Part shown: piece by piece, positions 10,800-23,390 of the stretch | Layout: each line of letters begins with the position of its first letter | Position numbering within the stretch: the stretch's first letter is position 1 | Source of the DNA: Beta vulgaris subsp. vulgaris | Taxonomy: Eukaryota > Streptophyta > Magnoliopsida > Caryophyllales > Amaranthaceae | Direction: 5' to 3' | Assembly (NCBI RefSeq): GCF_026745355.1 | Contig: NC_079206.1 | Location: 33,796,653-33,860,652 of the forward strand | DNA: 64,000 nucleotides | The notes under the pieces: generated by a model | What the model was told of the DNA's origin: nothing | What the model saw: only the letters and a program-made list of their open reading frames with translations | Database searches by the model: none | Translations under genes and position numbers: made by a program

Positions 10800-13425
10800 G
10801 ACTTCAAAATTTTCCTTTAATTAACTAGCTTTTAAACATTTGTTGTAGGTTAATAAAAATTAGAAAAAAAAAAAACAATACTAAGCCAAACATCCAATAA
10901 CCATTACCGGTTTTGGCGCAGTTCTTTGAGTCTATGAAACTCTAACAATTAGAAAACTTAATAACAATATTACATATTATGCTAATCCCTAAACTTAATA
11001 ATAATAGGCGTTGTTTTTTATCGCCGTTGAAAATTGAGTGATAGCAAAGGCCAAAATTTGGTTTGAGTCATCCAGGACATTGAGCATCAACGCTAATCCC
11101 TAAATGCCAAAGAACCCCAAATGATACAAGTCAGTTTTCTCAAATTCCCAAAACATTCCTAATACGACGGAGAACGTTTATCAAGAACTTCACAACCCAA
11201 ATTCATCTGCAGCGTCCTCAATCTCTTGGCTTCATTTGGTTTCCATCTTCATTTGTATTTTGGTTTTTGAAATTTGATGAGAGCAGTGATTCATGTTATA
11301 TTGGCATGCATGTTTGCTCCTTGAAATCACTCTTTTTATATTCTAGTTGGAAATGTCAAACTTTATCATAGTGAGTTTGAAATCCCTAATTTAGTTTTCC
11401 CAATTTCTTGATTTCATTGTCAAATGTGTCGGATTATTTCAAATGAGAAATCTTAATTGTTTCTTTATTGGATTTTACCATCAATTCTATCAAATTTCTT
11501 GATTTTACTGTTAGTTTCAGCGGTGGTTGTGTTTACAGTTGTTGATTTTTTTTGTAGGCACTAGTTTTGATACAGTATTGGAAATTTAGCTCTTCGGTGA
11601 CTAAAATTTTCGTGGATAATCAATGAACTTGTCTTAGCCAAGATGTCTCGAAGATAAGACTCCATAATGATTCTCTCCTGACTGTTTTTTTTTCTGAGTC
11701 TACTTGGTAATTTTTCATTACTGTTCAATTCAGATTGCATGTCTTTCTGTAATCTGGCCATTGCACTTTTATGATTACCATTTGTGCTTGCATTAATACT
11801 ATATTTGTGTTCAGGCAATAATTTTTTACTCTTACCCCTTATCTTATAGTAATTGTGAACTGACACTGCTTAATGTTGTTCTAGGAAGAGCAGTTTAGAA
11901 TCAGAGGATATATATATGTTTCTGATCTTTTGCATCTTTCCTAACACATATTTTAGACCTTTAACTGATGTAAAAATAATGAAGCATTGTGTCCTTTCTT
12001 ATTCATAAACGTATGGCAATTGGTTTGAACTCTACTCAACATATTTTAGTCCAGTTGAAGGTGTGAGTTTTGAAGTGCTCTTAAACTATTATTCAAGATT
12101 TGCAGGTCTCAAAAGTTAAGTTTTTGTTACGTGCGATGAATTGATCTTAATTGTTTTTCCTCTCTCTTGGGCACTCGTGGGAGTGAGCACCCTGAAAATG
12201 TTTTTTACTTCCATGCTATTATACTTCAATTGAAATACATATTTATGTTGAGCATGTTTCTCTTTATTTTACCCTGGTTAAATTTCCCTTATATTTTGCA
12301 GCACACCACACTTTCAGTCCTCAACGCCTCACCTTAACTTGAAATAAAATCCTATCGTTTATTTTATAACATAGAGTGGAAATAATGGTTCGTGTTGGAT
12401 CTGATTTTTTTTATTAAACTTCATATTTAGTCAACCTCTATAGTCTATATATTGGATCTTTTTATCATGCATATAGAACTCTTCTACTGTAAAGTCCAGG
12501 ATATGGGTCAGACTTTTCCTCACCTTCACCTTATAGTGGACTAAGATAACTTTCTATAGTGAACTTGGATGAAATTATCTAGGGAAGTTTTGGGGAGGGA
12601 TAAGACGAGATAAACTTATAACTAGTATGACGACTTAGGACTATTGTTCTATATTATGGAATTTCTATTCCTGTCTCTTTCTTTTACTCCATCTTGAGTG
12701 TCTGTTCACTAACTTAGCTTGCATTGTCATTTTAAAGAACATGTATATTCCCATTGATTTTTCTTTGTACTCTATATTACTGCTCCATGCAATAGCTTGG
12801 TTCTACAGATATTTAAAAACTCAACTGCATGGCTTGGGTTACTGAGTTATGATTGTAACAAGAAATTATAGTATGTTACTGAAATTTGGAGTTGTACGAT
12901 GTTACTTGTTGTTATTCGTTGATATATCTTTGAACCCAATTATGTAACCTACCTATGTTTTTCTTAGTTGTTGCATTCTATTGGTGATTCACTTTATGCT
13001 GAATTTTTTAGGTTGTAATTATAACTAAGTAGATATTCATATTTAGAAATAACAGATAAATCTTTGTGCATTTTGTAAGGAAATTATTCGTGTGTCTCTA
13101 CAGCAGTAAAAGGGAAAGAGTTTAGTCCATGGTTCCCTATTAAAAATATTAGGACAAAATAATTAATAAAGGCAGTGAATAATTTTGCATTGACACATTA
13201 CTTTATTCTTATTGTAATTCTCTCATATGGTTTTTTTTACAGTGATACATTACTTTATTCTTATTGTAATTTTTGCAAGACGTATGTGATCTATTCTTAT
13301 TTTGTAGTGAATAATCATGTGTTTCTATCATTGTGGTTATTGCTAATTTCCTCTATGACATAGTATAAGCTGATGTCGATGTCTAAATTAAAACCTTGTT
13401 TTCATGTATTGTTTAAGGTAACAAA
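10800..13425. other. CACTA leader, no gene seen
   Basis: AT-rich sequence without a supported coding region lies between the subterminal repeats and the transposase start. It is probably the 5' untranslated leader and introns of the transposase gene. A 101-codon antisense frame at 11561-11866 shows no recognisable motif. Confidence 0.45.
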
Positions 13426-15690
13426 ATGAGTTGTTGGACCTACTTTTTGTAATCTAGTAATGAGTATGAAGAAGGAGTTGTGGATTATTTAGATAAAGCG
13501 TTTGCTACGCGAGCAATTGGAGATCAGATTAGTTGCCCGTGCAAGTTGTGCTATAACTGCTTTTGGCATCACAGAGACAAAGTGTATGATCATTTGATTG
13601 CAAATGGCATTGAGCCTGGCAGTGAACAATGTCATTATCATGAGACTACTGATGCTGATATGCCAGACATCGAAGATGACATGGTTGGTCTATTAAATGA
13701 CATCTACAGGGATGTCGTTGAAGAGTTCCCTAATGGTCTTGAAAGCATGGGAGATGATTCCAGTCCAAAGGCTAAGAAGTTCTATAAACTGGTTGAAGAT
13801 AGGAAACAAGAGTTATACCCTGGGTGTAAAACTTTTTCCAAATTATCATTCCTTATTCGTTTGTACCTTTTGAAATGCCTTCATGGCATAACAAATATTG
13901 ATTTTTTTTTATATTCTAGAGTTGATTCTAGAACTAATTCCCGAAGCCAAATTGCTAAAGTCCTTCAATGAGGCCAAGAAAATAGTGAAGGATTTGGGTC
14001 TTCATTATGACAAAATTGATGCTTGTCATAACGATTGTATGCTTTACTGGAAGGATTATCACGTGGCTACATAATGTCATGTATGCCATGCCCCAAGATG
14101 GAAAAAGAAGGGAAATTAGGAAGAAACAGGAATGCAATCATCTAAGAGTGCTAATCAAATTCTAGCAAAAGTTGTTTGGCATTTCCCTCTAAAACCCAGG
14201 CTTCAAAGGTTGTACATGTAGTCTGAGACAGCGGAGTTAATGCGATGGCATGATGAGAAAAGGAAGAAAGATGGAAAACTAAGACATCCTACTGATGGTG
14301 AGGCTTGGAAGGTGTTTGATCTGACATACCTAAATTTTTTAAAGAGGGGCGTAATGTTCACTTAGGCCTTGCAAGTGATGAATTCAATCCATTTCGAACT
14401 ATGAGTACACAACATAGTACATGACCTGTTGTGCTGATCTATTACAACCTACTCCAATGGTTGTGCATGAAGTCAGAGTTTTTGATGTTGTCTTTATTTA
14501 TTCCAGGGCCCACTTCTCTTGGGAATGCCAGTTATGTTTACCTCCAACCATTAGTAGACGAGCTAAAAGATTTATGGGAGTTTGGGTAGGAAACCTACGA
14601 AGCTTCAAAGCAGCAATCATTCAAAATGTATGCAGCTTTACGATCAACGACAAGTGATTTTCCCGGATATGCTATGTTGTCAGGCTGGAGCACCTTGCCC
14701 TCATTGCCACTATGAAACCTCCCATCAATAGTTGAGTAATAATAACATGACAATCTATTGGGCACATCGTAGAATGTTGGATGTTGATCATATCCCTGGC
14801 GGCATGATGAGAAGTCCTTTGATAGGACGAAAGAAGAGAGGACAATCCCCATTCCTTTGACGGGGACCCAAATCTTATGCTTGCTGAAAGATTGGAAAAC
14901 TAAGTTGGAAGTTACAACCCAGGGTTAGGGTGAGAGATTGTCCATGGAGAAAGTTATCCATGTTTCATTCCTTGCCTTACAGGAAAGATAATAGGTATCG
15001 CCATAATTTGGTTGTCATGCACATAGGAAAAAATATTTGTGATAATGTGCTTGCAACTTTGTTAGATGTGCCTGGTAAGTCTAAAGATCACATGGCTCGA
15101 TTAGATTTGAAAAGAATGGGGAAGGCCAGAGTTACATCCTTTAGATTCAAGTGACAATCGATATGTTTTATTGCCAAAAGCATCATTTTCACTGACCATA
15201 AGGAGGGAAAAATAATATTTTGTGGTGTCTTGGAGAAGGCAAAGTTACCACAAGGATGTGCATCGAATATTACAAGGTGTGTGCAAGTGAAGGAAGGAAA
15301 AATATCATGGTATAAGAGCCATGATGCTCATATTATAATGCAACACCTTCTCCCAATAGCGCTTCGAGACACACTACCAAAGCATGTGGCTTTACCTCTT
15401 ATTAGATTAAGTGCTTTCTTTAAAGCAATATGTAATAAAGTCATCAATCCAAAAGATTTGGATCGCCTTCAAACAGAGATTAATGAGACTCTTTGTGAAC
15501 TAGAGAGAATCTTTCCACCATCGTTTTTTGACATTATGGTGCAAGTGCCAATTCATTTAGTAAATGAAATAAAACTTGGTGGTCCCGTGTGTCATTGGTA
15601 GATGTATTCTATAGAGATATACTTAGGGAAGTTGAAATCTTATGTTAGGAATCGAAGTCAGCCAAAAACTTCCTTAGCTAATATGTGAAT
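13426..15690 (+). pseudogene. CACTA TNP2-type transposase
   Basis: Reading through stops and frame changes, three family blocks are visible. The first is a transposase-associated domain from the ATG at 13426, with SSNEYEEGVVDYLDKAF, C-P-C-x2-C and a later His, then ELYPGCKTFSKLSFLIRL. The second (about 13900-14720) is the Transposase_21 catalytic region, with NEAKKIVKDLGLHYDKIDAC, ELMRWHDEKRKKDGKLRHPT, EFNPFRTMS and later VYLQPLVDELKDLWEFG. The third is a DUF4218 region (14930-15690), with RHNLVVMHIGKNICDNVL, LPIALRDTLPKHVALPLIRL and YLGKLKSYVRN. The product would recognise and cut the element's ends. A stop near 13450, several frameshifts and a run of T at 13903 inside the gene make it non-functional. 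The frame ends about where DUF4218 normally continues to its last third, so it is also truncated. Confidence 0.85.
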
Positions 15691-18436
15691 GCACTCAGAT
15701 AGTTTCCGCACATCTATAATTAGATGATGCCATGAAAAACTATTTTTACATTCATTAAAGTTCATACATAATCCACAATTAAATATCAAACTATTTCTTA
15801 TTGAAGAGTAGAAAGTACACCGATATAGCAATATTCAAACATTGGCAATGCAATTCTCTTCGCAAGCCTTTAGAACCACAACTACGTAGGCACTAAAAAA
15901 CTTTTCCAACTTTTCACACACGTTGAGTAGCATTTTATGTCATCAGCCTTCTTGAAGCATCATCATTGCCGCCTTACAGCATATCATCAAACTTCTTAAA
16001 TGAACAGCAAAGTATTATAGCCCCTGCAAAAAAGATATAATTACAAGAGTTACATGTGTAGCATAATGAAATCAAAACAACAGATAGTTATTCAGGTTGT
16101 GAGGAATGGTTTGGTGTTGCAATTATTCAGGTTTTGAGGAATGGTTTGGGGTAAGTCGTTGCATTCCTAACTTGCCAAGTCATATAAGTCTATGACAGCA
16201 GATACAAAAGACTTAATATCAAAAAAAAAAAAAATTATTGGCTCATAGTCTATGCACTTATGTAGACCTTTGTTTTAAGCAAGACCCAATTCCTGTTAAC
16301 ATTAGCTATACAAGTGCATGGACCAACTTCAATAAACAGTGTTGAAGCTTGCTTTGCCATTTAAGATTATACTTGTTTAAACAAATGACAATAGAGGTTC
16401 AGGTTCAGGTTTACGGATTTTCAACTTATAAAGGCAGCACAAACCACAAACAGACTCATCATCTTATTATGCAGAACAGAGTCAATTTGTAGTAGAATTA
16501 GAGTAAAAGATGACCTCAATGTAACCGATCCTCAGAATCTGGCAGCATTTAGGGCGGCAAAAGACACTAAAAAACAAGCCACCACAAACATACAAGGCTA
16601 CAAGGACATACATAGTTACTAGATATAAAGATATTAAAAAACCAAATAAAACTTGCTCTATAATAGTTCAAGGATAGCAAGACTAGTGTTAGCTTAAACC
16701 TCTGTTCTATGATGAGTACTCAATACATCAACTACTAGTGCTAGTTATTTGTATACAAAATCTGATTGCACAATCCCAAACAAGTACTAAATAATAACCA
16801 CACTACCTAAAACAGATACAGTAATGGCAGAGCACATCCTAACAGCAAAGGAATAGTTGAACAAACATAAGACAGATGAAGTCAATATGTCCAAACTCTA
16901 AGTTATAATCATTTTCAACCTTAGGTTTTTGTAAACAAAAATCATGTGCACAAGTGGGAAAGAGAAATGCAAGTAGACACAAAGCGATTCGGTTTAGAAT
17001 TTGCAAGTGATCGAGAGTATGAATTAACTCAAAATTGGTGAAGAATTTGAAGAAGAAACACTGAAACAAAACAACACTGAAAAACTCTATTTTTAAAGGA
17101 CTTCCTTCCTGATTTCAACCTGCTACAGCAGTCAGCTAAGGACTTCCTTCCTGATTTCAACCTGCAAATAAACAGCCAAGATGTTAAAACAGGCTTTGGA
17201 GTATGAGCAATCAAAAAACATGTCTGCAGCAGATTCAGAAGCAGCACCACAAAATAGACAAGCTGAGGAACTAGCAACAACAAAATTGGAAAGTCTATCT
17301 CTAGTTCTCAACCTATTCAGTTAGCCATCTAAGCAATACAAGAGTGTTTTGGAACATTATACCTGTTCTAAATGCAATCAATATTTATAAAACATTCACA
17401 AACAATACTAGAACATACCCAAAAAATGTAAGTATTCACAAGCATATCAGCGATTGGGTATACCGAACTTGATTAGCGATTTCATTTTTAGGAGAAAAAT
17501 AGAGATCAGTTTTAAGGAGAGAAGAACACAGATCAGCAGCATAAACCCACAGCAAGGGTCTGCAGAATAGTACCAGCAGCATAAGCCCAATGCCATAGCA
17601 GGTCGAACACCTGAAATATGAAACAAGGAAAAAAAACAAGTTTAACAACATCATTAAGTACACTTGCTAACATCAGTACTTATGAAAATTAAAAACATCT
17701 TGAACAAAATAAGAAGAAAATCCAACAAACTTCAAAGTAAAATCCATTAAATTGAAATACAAACTGACATAAAAGGCCAAATTGACAATGCAAAAATTGT
17801 TAAAGATAAATATTTACTAGATTGAATGATGAACTAACCTAAATAGATGATCAAGTCGGTGCAATTTACAGAATTGCAAACTCCGTCTTGGAAATCAGTT
17901 TCAATGAATTGTGAACACTCTGCAAGAAATTTTTTATTTCGAAAATTTAGGAATGAAATTACACGAGATAACTTCCTCCTCTTGTGCGTGATTTTGTATA
18001 ATTGAATGATTCTAACAAATTTATCAACTAAACTGACACTTACTGCCAAAGTGATGAGGGAAATAGTGAAGATTTTTGACTTAATTTCCCTTCAAATTTC
18101 TCGTTAATTGTTCCCTCCTATTTTTGGAAGATCTCATTGATTCTTTGAGATTTCATAGCAGATTTTTCGCTTCAAATTTTTTTTTTTCGAGATAGGGGAA
18201 GAAGATCAATTTGCAATTTTTGATCTAATATCACGGGCACGGTAGACCACCTGTTCTTTAGGTCGACAATTATTATTTTATTCATTTTTTTTAAACTCAA
18301 TGGATTATTTGATTACTTTTTACTTCTTTAGGTCACAAATTATCTTAATTAAGGTTCACATGAGTTTTTGGTTTCAATTTTCCAATTTTTAATTTTTTCA
18401 AATTTTTTACACTTCATTGTAGGAAATTGGTGTCCC
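15691..18436. other. about 2.7 kb without a recognised gene
   Basis: AT-rich, with no supported coding region. Minus-strand frames at 16839-17283, 17436-17663 and 17834-18049 carry no motif I recognise. One local duplication is noted separately. The sequence may be the distal part of the CACTA element or older neighbouring DNA. Confidence 0.4.
17096..17164. repeat. short tandem duplication
   Basis: AAGGACTTCCTTCCTGATTT and the following CAACCTGC occur twice, about 43 bases apart, with only a short spacer between. Confidence 0.9.
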
Positions 18437-18440
18437 TTAA

Positions 18441-18765
18441 GGGCCTGTTTACGTTTGCTGAAAACACCTGAACTGAACTGAACTGAATACAACTTAAAGT
18501 ATTTTTGGATGAGAGAAGAAAATTGAGAGCTTATCTGAACCGAACTGGACTGTATTTAAATTGAAGTAATAAGCAGGCCCTAAGCACAACCCTTTTACGG
18601 TAGCTAATTTTTATTTCAATTCAGTTTAGTTCATTTCCATTAAATGGAACTCAATTCAGATCAGCTCTTAGTATCCTTCCCTCGCAAAACATTTCCTTCA
18701 GTTATATTCATCAGTTTTATTCAATTCAGCTCAATTCTAGTGTTTTTAGTAAACACAAACAACCC
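18441..18765. mobile_element. MITE with GGGCCTGTTT-type inverted ends
   Basis: The left end is GGGCCTGTTTACGTTTGCTG and the right end is complementary to GGGTTGTTTGTGTTTACTAA. Both then continue into AAAACAC, so the inverted repeats are long but imperfect. TTAA flanks both sides (18437-18440 and 18766-18769). The ends resemble Tourist/Harbinger MITEs, which target TWA; a 4-bp TTAA duplication would instead fit piggyBac. Inside, ACTGAACTGAACTGAA repeats and an internal copy of the terminal motif (AAGCAGGCCCT, 18569-18579) suggest a compound element. It has no coding capacity. Confidence 0.7.
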
Positions 18766-18779
18766 TTAATAATGGTTTC

Positions 18780-19586
18780 ACGATTACAACAATGAAATAA
18801 AACCACTGCCATGTCCGATTCAAATAAATGATATTCATCAATTAAAGTAATATACTATTTGAATATAAACTTATGAAATATATGATGATTTGATAAGTAA
18901 TAGGGTAAGACATTTCATGTGTCGATGAATTAGTTTCGTGAGTTCACACGGTCTTTATAACAGAGTTATTGGCAAGTTATGCTCAGAAATATAAATCAAG
19001 AATTGAGCCTTTGTTACTAAGTTATTAATGACATGTTATTCATTACTTTAGTTATCATTTGATCATGCAAGAGGGCCAACTCCACACGACAAGAATTTAG
19101 CGCGGCCCTGCACGAACCCGCTATGAGCATGGCATGTCACGCAGGTACAGTAGATGGACCAGTACGGGGATGACATGAATAACATTCTAAAAGTTTGGCA
19201 CGAACCCGGCATGAGCACAAATGAAAGGTCGGCCTACATGTTGAAACTTTTATTTTGGTTCAAAACTTATAATAACTAAAACTTGTATGAGGCACGATGG
19301 CAGGGCACGAATTAATCAACCTAACAAGAAAATTGGGCATGGTCATACGTGCATCTTCACATTTAGGAAATAACATATTCACGACGTTCACTAGGTTTAG
19401 ATCGAATAACTCGTCTTGAGGAGAACTACAACATATATAGTATCATATAGTCATGTTAGGTTAGTAATATAGTTACATAACCTAACTGAATTAATTCACT
19501 AAAATTAAATTAAATCTAATTAATTAAAACGCCTGATTATTACTTAAAAAAAACAACGACATCATCTCCCATGGTAAGATGCTTAG
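18780..19586. other. no gene; contains a GC-richer patch
   Basis: Non-coding. A patch at about 19070-19340 is richer in G and C than its surroundings and repeats CACGAACCCG.(C/G)ATGAGCA at 19112-19131 and 19200-19218. It is probably a fragment of an unidentified repeat. Confidence 0.4.
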
Positions 19587-19588
19587 TA

Positions 19589-19678
19589 CTCCCTACGTGA
19601 CACATTATTGGCAATATTGGGTATTATCTGTGAGAGATAAAATATTCAATTGTTGCCAATAATGCGTAACGGAGGGAG
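19589..19678. mobile_element. Stowaway-like MITE, 90 bp
   Basis: The sequence folds into one long hairpin: the left arm CTCCCTACGTGACACATTAT pairs with the right arm whose complement reads CTCCCTCCGTTACGCATTAT, extending into TTGGCAA. It is flanked by TA on both sides (19587-19588 and 19679-19680), the target duplication of Tc1/mariner-type Stowaway MITEs. Confidence 0.85.
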
Positions 19679-19680
19679 TA

Positions 19681-20559
19681 ACAATTTCGTTTTTATTATC
19701 ATGAAACATTCTTGTTCTATATGAATTGAGTTTGTCTTAATTTATTATGTGTCAATTTCTCTTATTTCATACGGAACAATAAATGAATATCAATTAATCA
19801 ATGCTTACTCCTTGTTCATTACTTTACGTAAGTATATAATGTAATGTACTTATATGACTTTAGGTTCAACTCCGCATATAAGTTGTACTTGTATACCAAG
19901 TAATATTTTTGAGAGATTTCATTATGTTTATCGTTCTTTAATTTCTTCCACTGCATAAATTTTTAAAAAAACATTCTAAAATTTTATTAGCTAAGACAAT
20001 TTTCAATATGAGCATAATAATGATCATTATAGTCTATAAATTTAACCTGTTTAATATTTTAGTGATAAGTATGATATGATAGTATGTGTAATTAATATCT
20101 ATTTTTTTTTTCTAGATGGTTCCACATATTCTTATAATGTAAAGGTGACTTTTTTATTTATTGATAATAATAATTAAAAAGACAAAACTTAGATTAATCT
20201 ATGATAGTCTATATTTTTTCTCCAAGACGAAATATCTATTTTATTAGGAAGAAAACATCAAAAATCTTAGATATTATTTACGGTATAATCTAGGAGTTTC
20301 TCAAACTCAAAAATCTAAGATATATTTAGGATAACTTAAAGAGGGAAAATTTTTTTATTTCTGAAATAGATTCCCGCCTCAGCAAAGCAAACCCCCTAAT
20401 CTCTTCACTTCCCTCTGTCAAAGCAAGTATGACCCCCTTTCCCATTAAACCTTAATCTTCTTTTTTCGATCTTCAATCTACTTCACCTCCCTCAGTCGCT
20501 CTGCAAAACCCAAATCTCCTCCCTTTTCCGGTCATTCCCACCCCTTCTCCACCCAAAAA
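19681..20559. other. no gene seen
   Basis: AT-rich non-coding DNA. From about 20380 the base composition changes to pyrimidine-rich, leader-like sequence preceding the frame at 20560. Confidence 0.35.
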
Positions 20560-20952
20560 ATGGTTTACCTAAGCTCATTGAAAATTGCTTACGACATTGA
20601 AGAAGATCCGTAGAGAAAATCAGGGCTCAAACTCTTTCTTGACCTTCTCACTCAAAGAAAATTTCTCAATTTCTTTCTGAATCTGAGGTGAAGCAAAGAA
20701 ACAAGGCCATTCATGAGTCCCTATGGCATTAAAGCCTTCGACATGGTAATGAAATCTATCGCGAAAGAGGTTGCAGAAGGTCGATGCATTGTGTAAGCCC
20801 TTCCATCGAAGGGGAATGAAATGGAGAACAAAAAGGCTAGGGTTTCGTCCAATGAGAGAAGGGCTACACAGGAAAGGAAGAAGGCCAGAGTTTCATCTCC
20901 AAAACATGGGGCTGAAAGTAAGGGGAACGAGAAGGTGCTTGATAATTCATAA
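20560..20952 (+). pseudogene. unrecognised reading frame interrupted by three stops
   Basis: From ATG at 20560 a single frame runs about 130 codons with only three internal stops (TAG, TGA, TAA) and no frameshift: MVYLSSLKIAYDIEEDP, then KAFDMVMKSIAKEVAEGRC, then a basic part with ENKKARVSSNERR and the near repeat ERKKARVSSPKHG, ending at TAA. The leader upstream is pyrimidine-rich like a plant 5' UTR. I do not recognise the family. It could be the first exon of a captured host gene or of a transposon second gene; the repeated KKARVSS could be a nuclear localisation signal. Confidence 0.35.
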
Positions 20953-21218
20953 GGTAAAAATTAGCTCTTTTTTTTCAATTTAGTTAGTAATTATTTATTG
21001 CTATGATATTTGGAATTGTGTGGAATCAATAGAAATTGCTGAAATTTAACCAAAGTTACCAAATTATGTTTGTGTAATTAGTACACGGTCACATATGCAT
21101 ATAAATTGCTCTTCTATGTATCTTCCTGATCTATAATTCAATCCTTGTAATTCTGGTATGTTTGATAGCAAATTCTGGTTTGTTTTTTTTTATAAATGAT
21201 CATATAGTGAACAAATGG

Positions 21219-21220
21219 TT

Positions 21221-21287
<67 letters not shown>

Positions 21288-21327
21288 GTTGTTGTTGTTG
21301 TTGTAGTAGTAGTAGTTGTTGTTGTTA
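21219..21327. repeat. (TTG)n microsatellite
   Basis: About 36 near-perfect TTG/GTT units with a few TAG interruptions at the 3' end. Poly-Cys and poly-Val frames across it are artefacts of the repeat. Confidence 0.97.
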
Positions 21328-21438
21328 TTCGGTCATTGTGGAGTCATTGTCAACAAATGGTTAAAACTTTTGCACGTTTTAATGAGTTATTTTGTGCAAC
21401 GAATCTAAATTTTAAGTGGTTTCAATTCAATCTACAAA

Positions 21439-21726
21439 ATGAACAATTGGGGTTTGTACTCAGGACTGCTTGCTCCTAGAAGAACGTCTAACAGGAGGAG
21501 GAACAAGGGGGTTGGGGTCATGATTAATGACAAAGAAGAGGAAAATAAGGACAATGAAAGTGGAGAGAGTGATGATGAGGTCACCATCTTGGAAGGGGAT
21601 GGATATTATGCTGTAGCTCATGACTTTGATGATGATTGGACCAATTATTATAAAACCGATGAAGATGAGGTGATAGAAATACACAGTGATAGTGGTAGTG
21701 ACGATGAGGTTCCCACAAGGAGCTGA
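21439..21726 (+). CDS. hypothetical small acidic protein
   Basis: A 95-codon open frame with a basic N-terminal patch (APRRTSNRRRNKG) is followed by a strongly acidic remainder (KEEENKDNESGESDDEVTIL, then DEDEVIEIHSDSGSDDEV). The composition is far from random for such AT-rich DNA, and the frame lies 0.5 kb downstream of the unrecognised frame at 20560. The two could be exons of one gene, but no splice pattern was proved. No known domain is recognised, and it may be a pseudogene fragment. Confidence 0.35.
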   Translation: MNNWGLYSGLLAPRRTSNRRRNKGVGVMINDKEEENKDNESGESDDEVTILEGDGYYAVAHDFDDDWTNYYKTDEDEVIEIHSDSGSDDEVPTRS

Positions 21727-21985
21727 TTTCCTATCCGTTTGCATAATCTAGGGCATTACTAAGCCCGGGTCAGTATGTGTTCTTAGTTCTCACCCTCCTT
21801 TAATTCTCTGAATTTTATACTGTAATTTCTTCATAATATACTAATATTGTATTAATATTTAATTGAGTGGTTAATGGAGGATTCTTGCAACTAGAGCAAA
21901 GGTTATAGCCTTTTCTTTTCCTTGTTCTATTTTAACTAATTTTATTTTGTATCAGAATTATTGTAGGAATTGGTGAAGTTGTGGG

Positions 21986-22092
21986 TTGAATTGGTGTGTT
22001 AATGGAGGAGCAAATAGTATGTTGATGAAGATTTATCTTGAATTGGTGTGTTAATGGAGGAGCAAATAGTATGTTGATGAAGATTTATCTTG
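21986..22092. repeat. 52-bp tandem duplication
   Basis: Two adjacent, essentially identical 52-base copies begin TTGAATTGGTGTGTTAATGG. They are non-coding. Confidence 0.95.
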
Positions 22093-23390
22093 AAACAAAT
22101 TAAAACAATACTTTGATTTGTGATGTTCGATGTCTCCAAGTATAAGTTGACTATACTCCTTGATGTTTAGGCTTTGTTGATAAAATTTTTGTATCAATTG
22201 TATTCTTGAGGCGTCATGCATTATTTGTCCAATAATTTAGTCTTTTTCATGTCTTATTTATTTTAGCTTCTATAATGCCAAATACGTTGTGACCTCTTTT
22301 ATCTGTTTTTTATTTTTCAGTATAGGAAGAGTATTGCAATTGAAGTATTAAATCTTCACAGTAGTGTTTAAATTTGGTAGTTCTAAGTCCAGATGGTCAT
22401 TTCTAATTCAGATGCATGAAGTTTAGTGTTCTTTTATGCTTTTCCCATGTAAGTTAATGTGAAATTTTGTTTCTTTTTCCTTCTATAACAAACTTAACGC
22501 ATAGTTTAAAAATATGACTTTGTTGTTTTTATTTGTTGGGGATTCAATTGGTAGCAGTAGTGTACTATGCAGGTGCAACTTCTGATTTATGATGTAGTTA
22601 TAAGGCCATTAATTTTCCTTTTCTTAACTTGCTACAGTGTTATGTTTATCTTATGGGTTTTCAAGTTTATGTTTTGGGTAACTTTTAGCGTGATTTTGCT
22701 GCTAGATTTAGAGTCTAAAGAACAACAAGACTTTTGTGGCTTTTTAAGGTGGCTTCAATGAATTGCTTGCTTTCTTTTTTGCAGGTGTTTTGCTCTAACA
22801 GGAATATTGGCAGTTAACATGGTACATTATCATTTAACCTGATTACAATGGGTATCTATTTTAGGCATCCATTTTGTTACTAAAGTATTTGTAAGTTTTT
22901 CCTATTTGCAGATTTTTTGGAAGATGTATAGCAGTTGCAGATTTTGGAGATCTTTTACGCACATACTTTTGGGAACAGATTGCCAGACATGGTGCATCGA
23001 CTACCTAGCTTAAGTTATGATTCAGTAAAGCTTAGATTTTACTATTGTTCTAGTTGGTTAGGGGTACTTTTTTGTATGCAGGGGTGGCTTGCACATGATA
23101 GGCCTAGCCATGGTGAACCCATCCTATAATGTGTCACCTAAGAAATGCGTTGATGCATATAATGCCTCCTTGCCAAGACTGATTATGTTAAAACCTTTTA
23201 GGTTATTATGTTTCCCAAATTGGATTTACTGTTGGCCATCTGTGGATATTATTTTGGATTGTGTACAGTTGTCACATTCATATACTACGTATTTATTTCT
23301 TTGATAAATCTATAATTTCTTTCTTCCATTTATGTTAATTTTCAGACTTATTATGCAAAATAAGTAAATACATAAATAAATAATATTAAA
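22093..23390. other. no gene recognised
   Basis: AT-rich sequence with short frames (22567-22761, 22935-23129, 23089-23304) that carry no motif I recognise. It may hold introns or the 3' untranslated part of the locus beginning near 20560. Confidence 0.35.

Larger units (their letters stand above)
10469..15690 (+). mobile_element. CACTA (En/Spm) transposon, left end plus transposase; right end not identified
   Basis: The left terminus is CACTACTACATAATTAACC at 10469. It is followed by a cluster of short subterminal repeats, a long AT-rich leader and a decayed TNP2-type transposase on the plus strand. The span given is the minimum supported; the element probably extends further right. The CACTA right end at 24086 has different terminal bases (reverse complement CACTATAAAAATAGC) and a different subterminal motif, and the flanking three bases (ACT against TTC) do not match. 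I therefore do not join the two. Confidence 0.65.

Noticed and set aside
21162..21479. 105-codon frame with poly-Cys and poly-Val
   Set aside because: It is created by the (TTG)n microsatellite.
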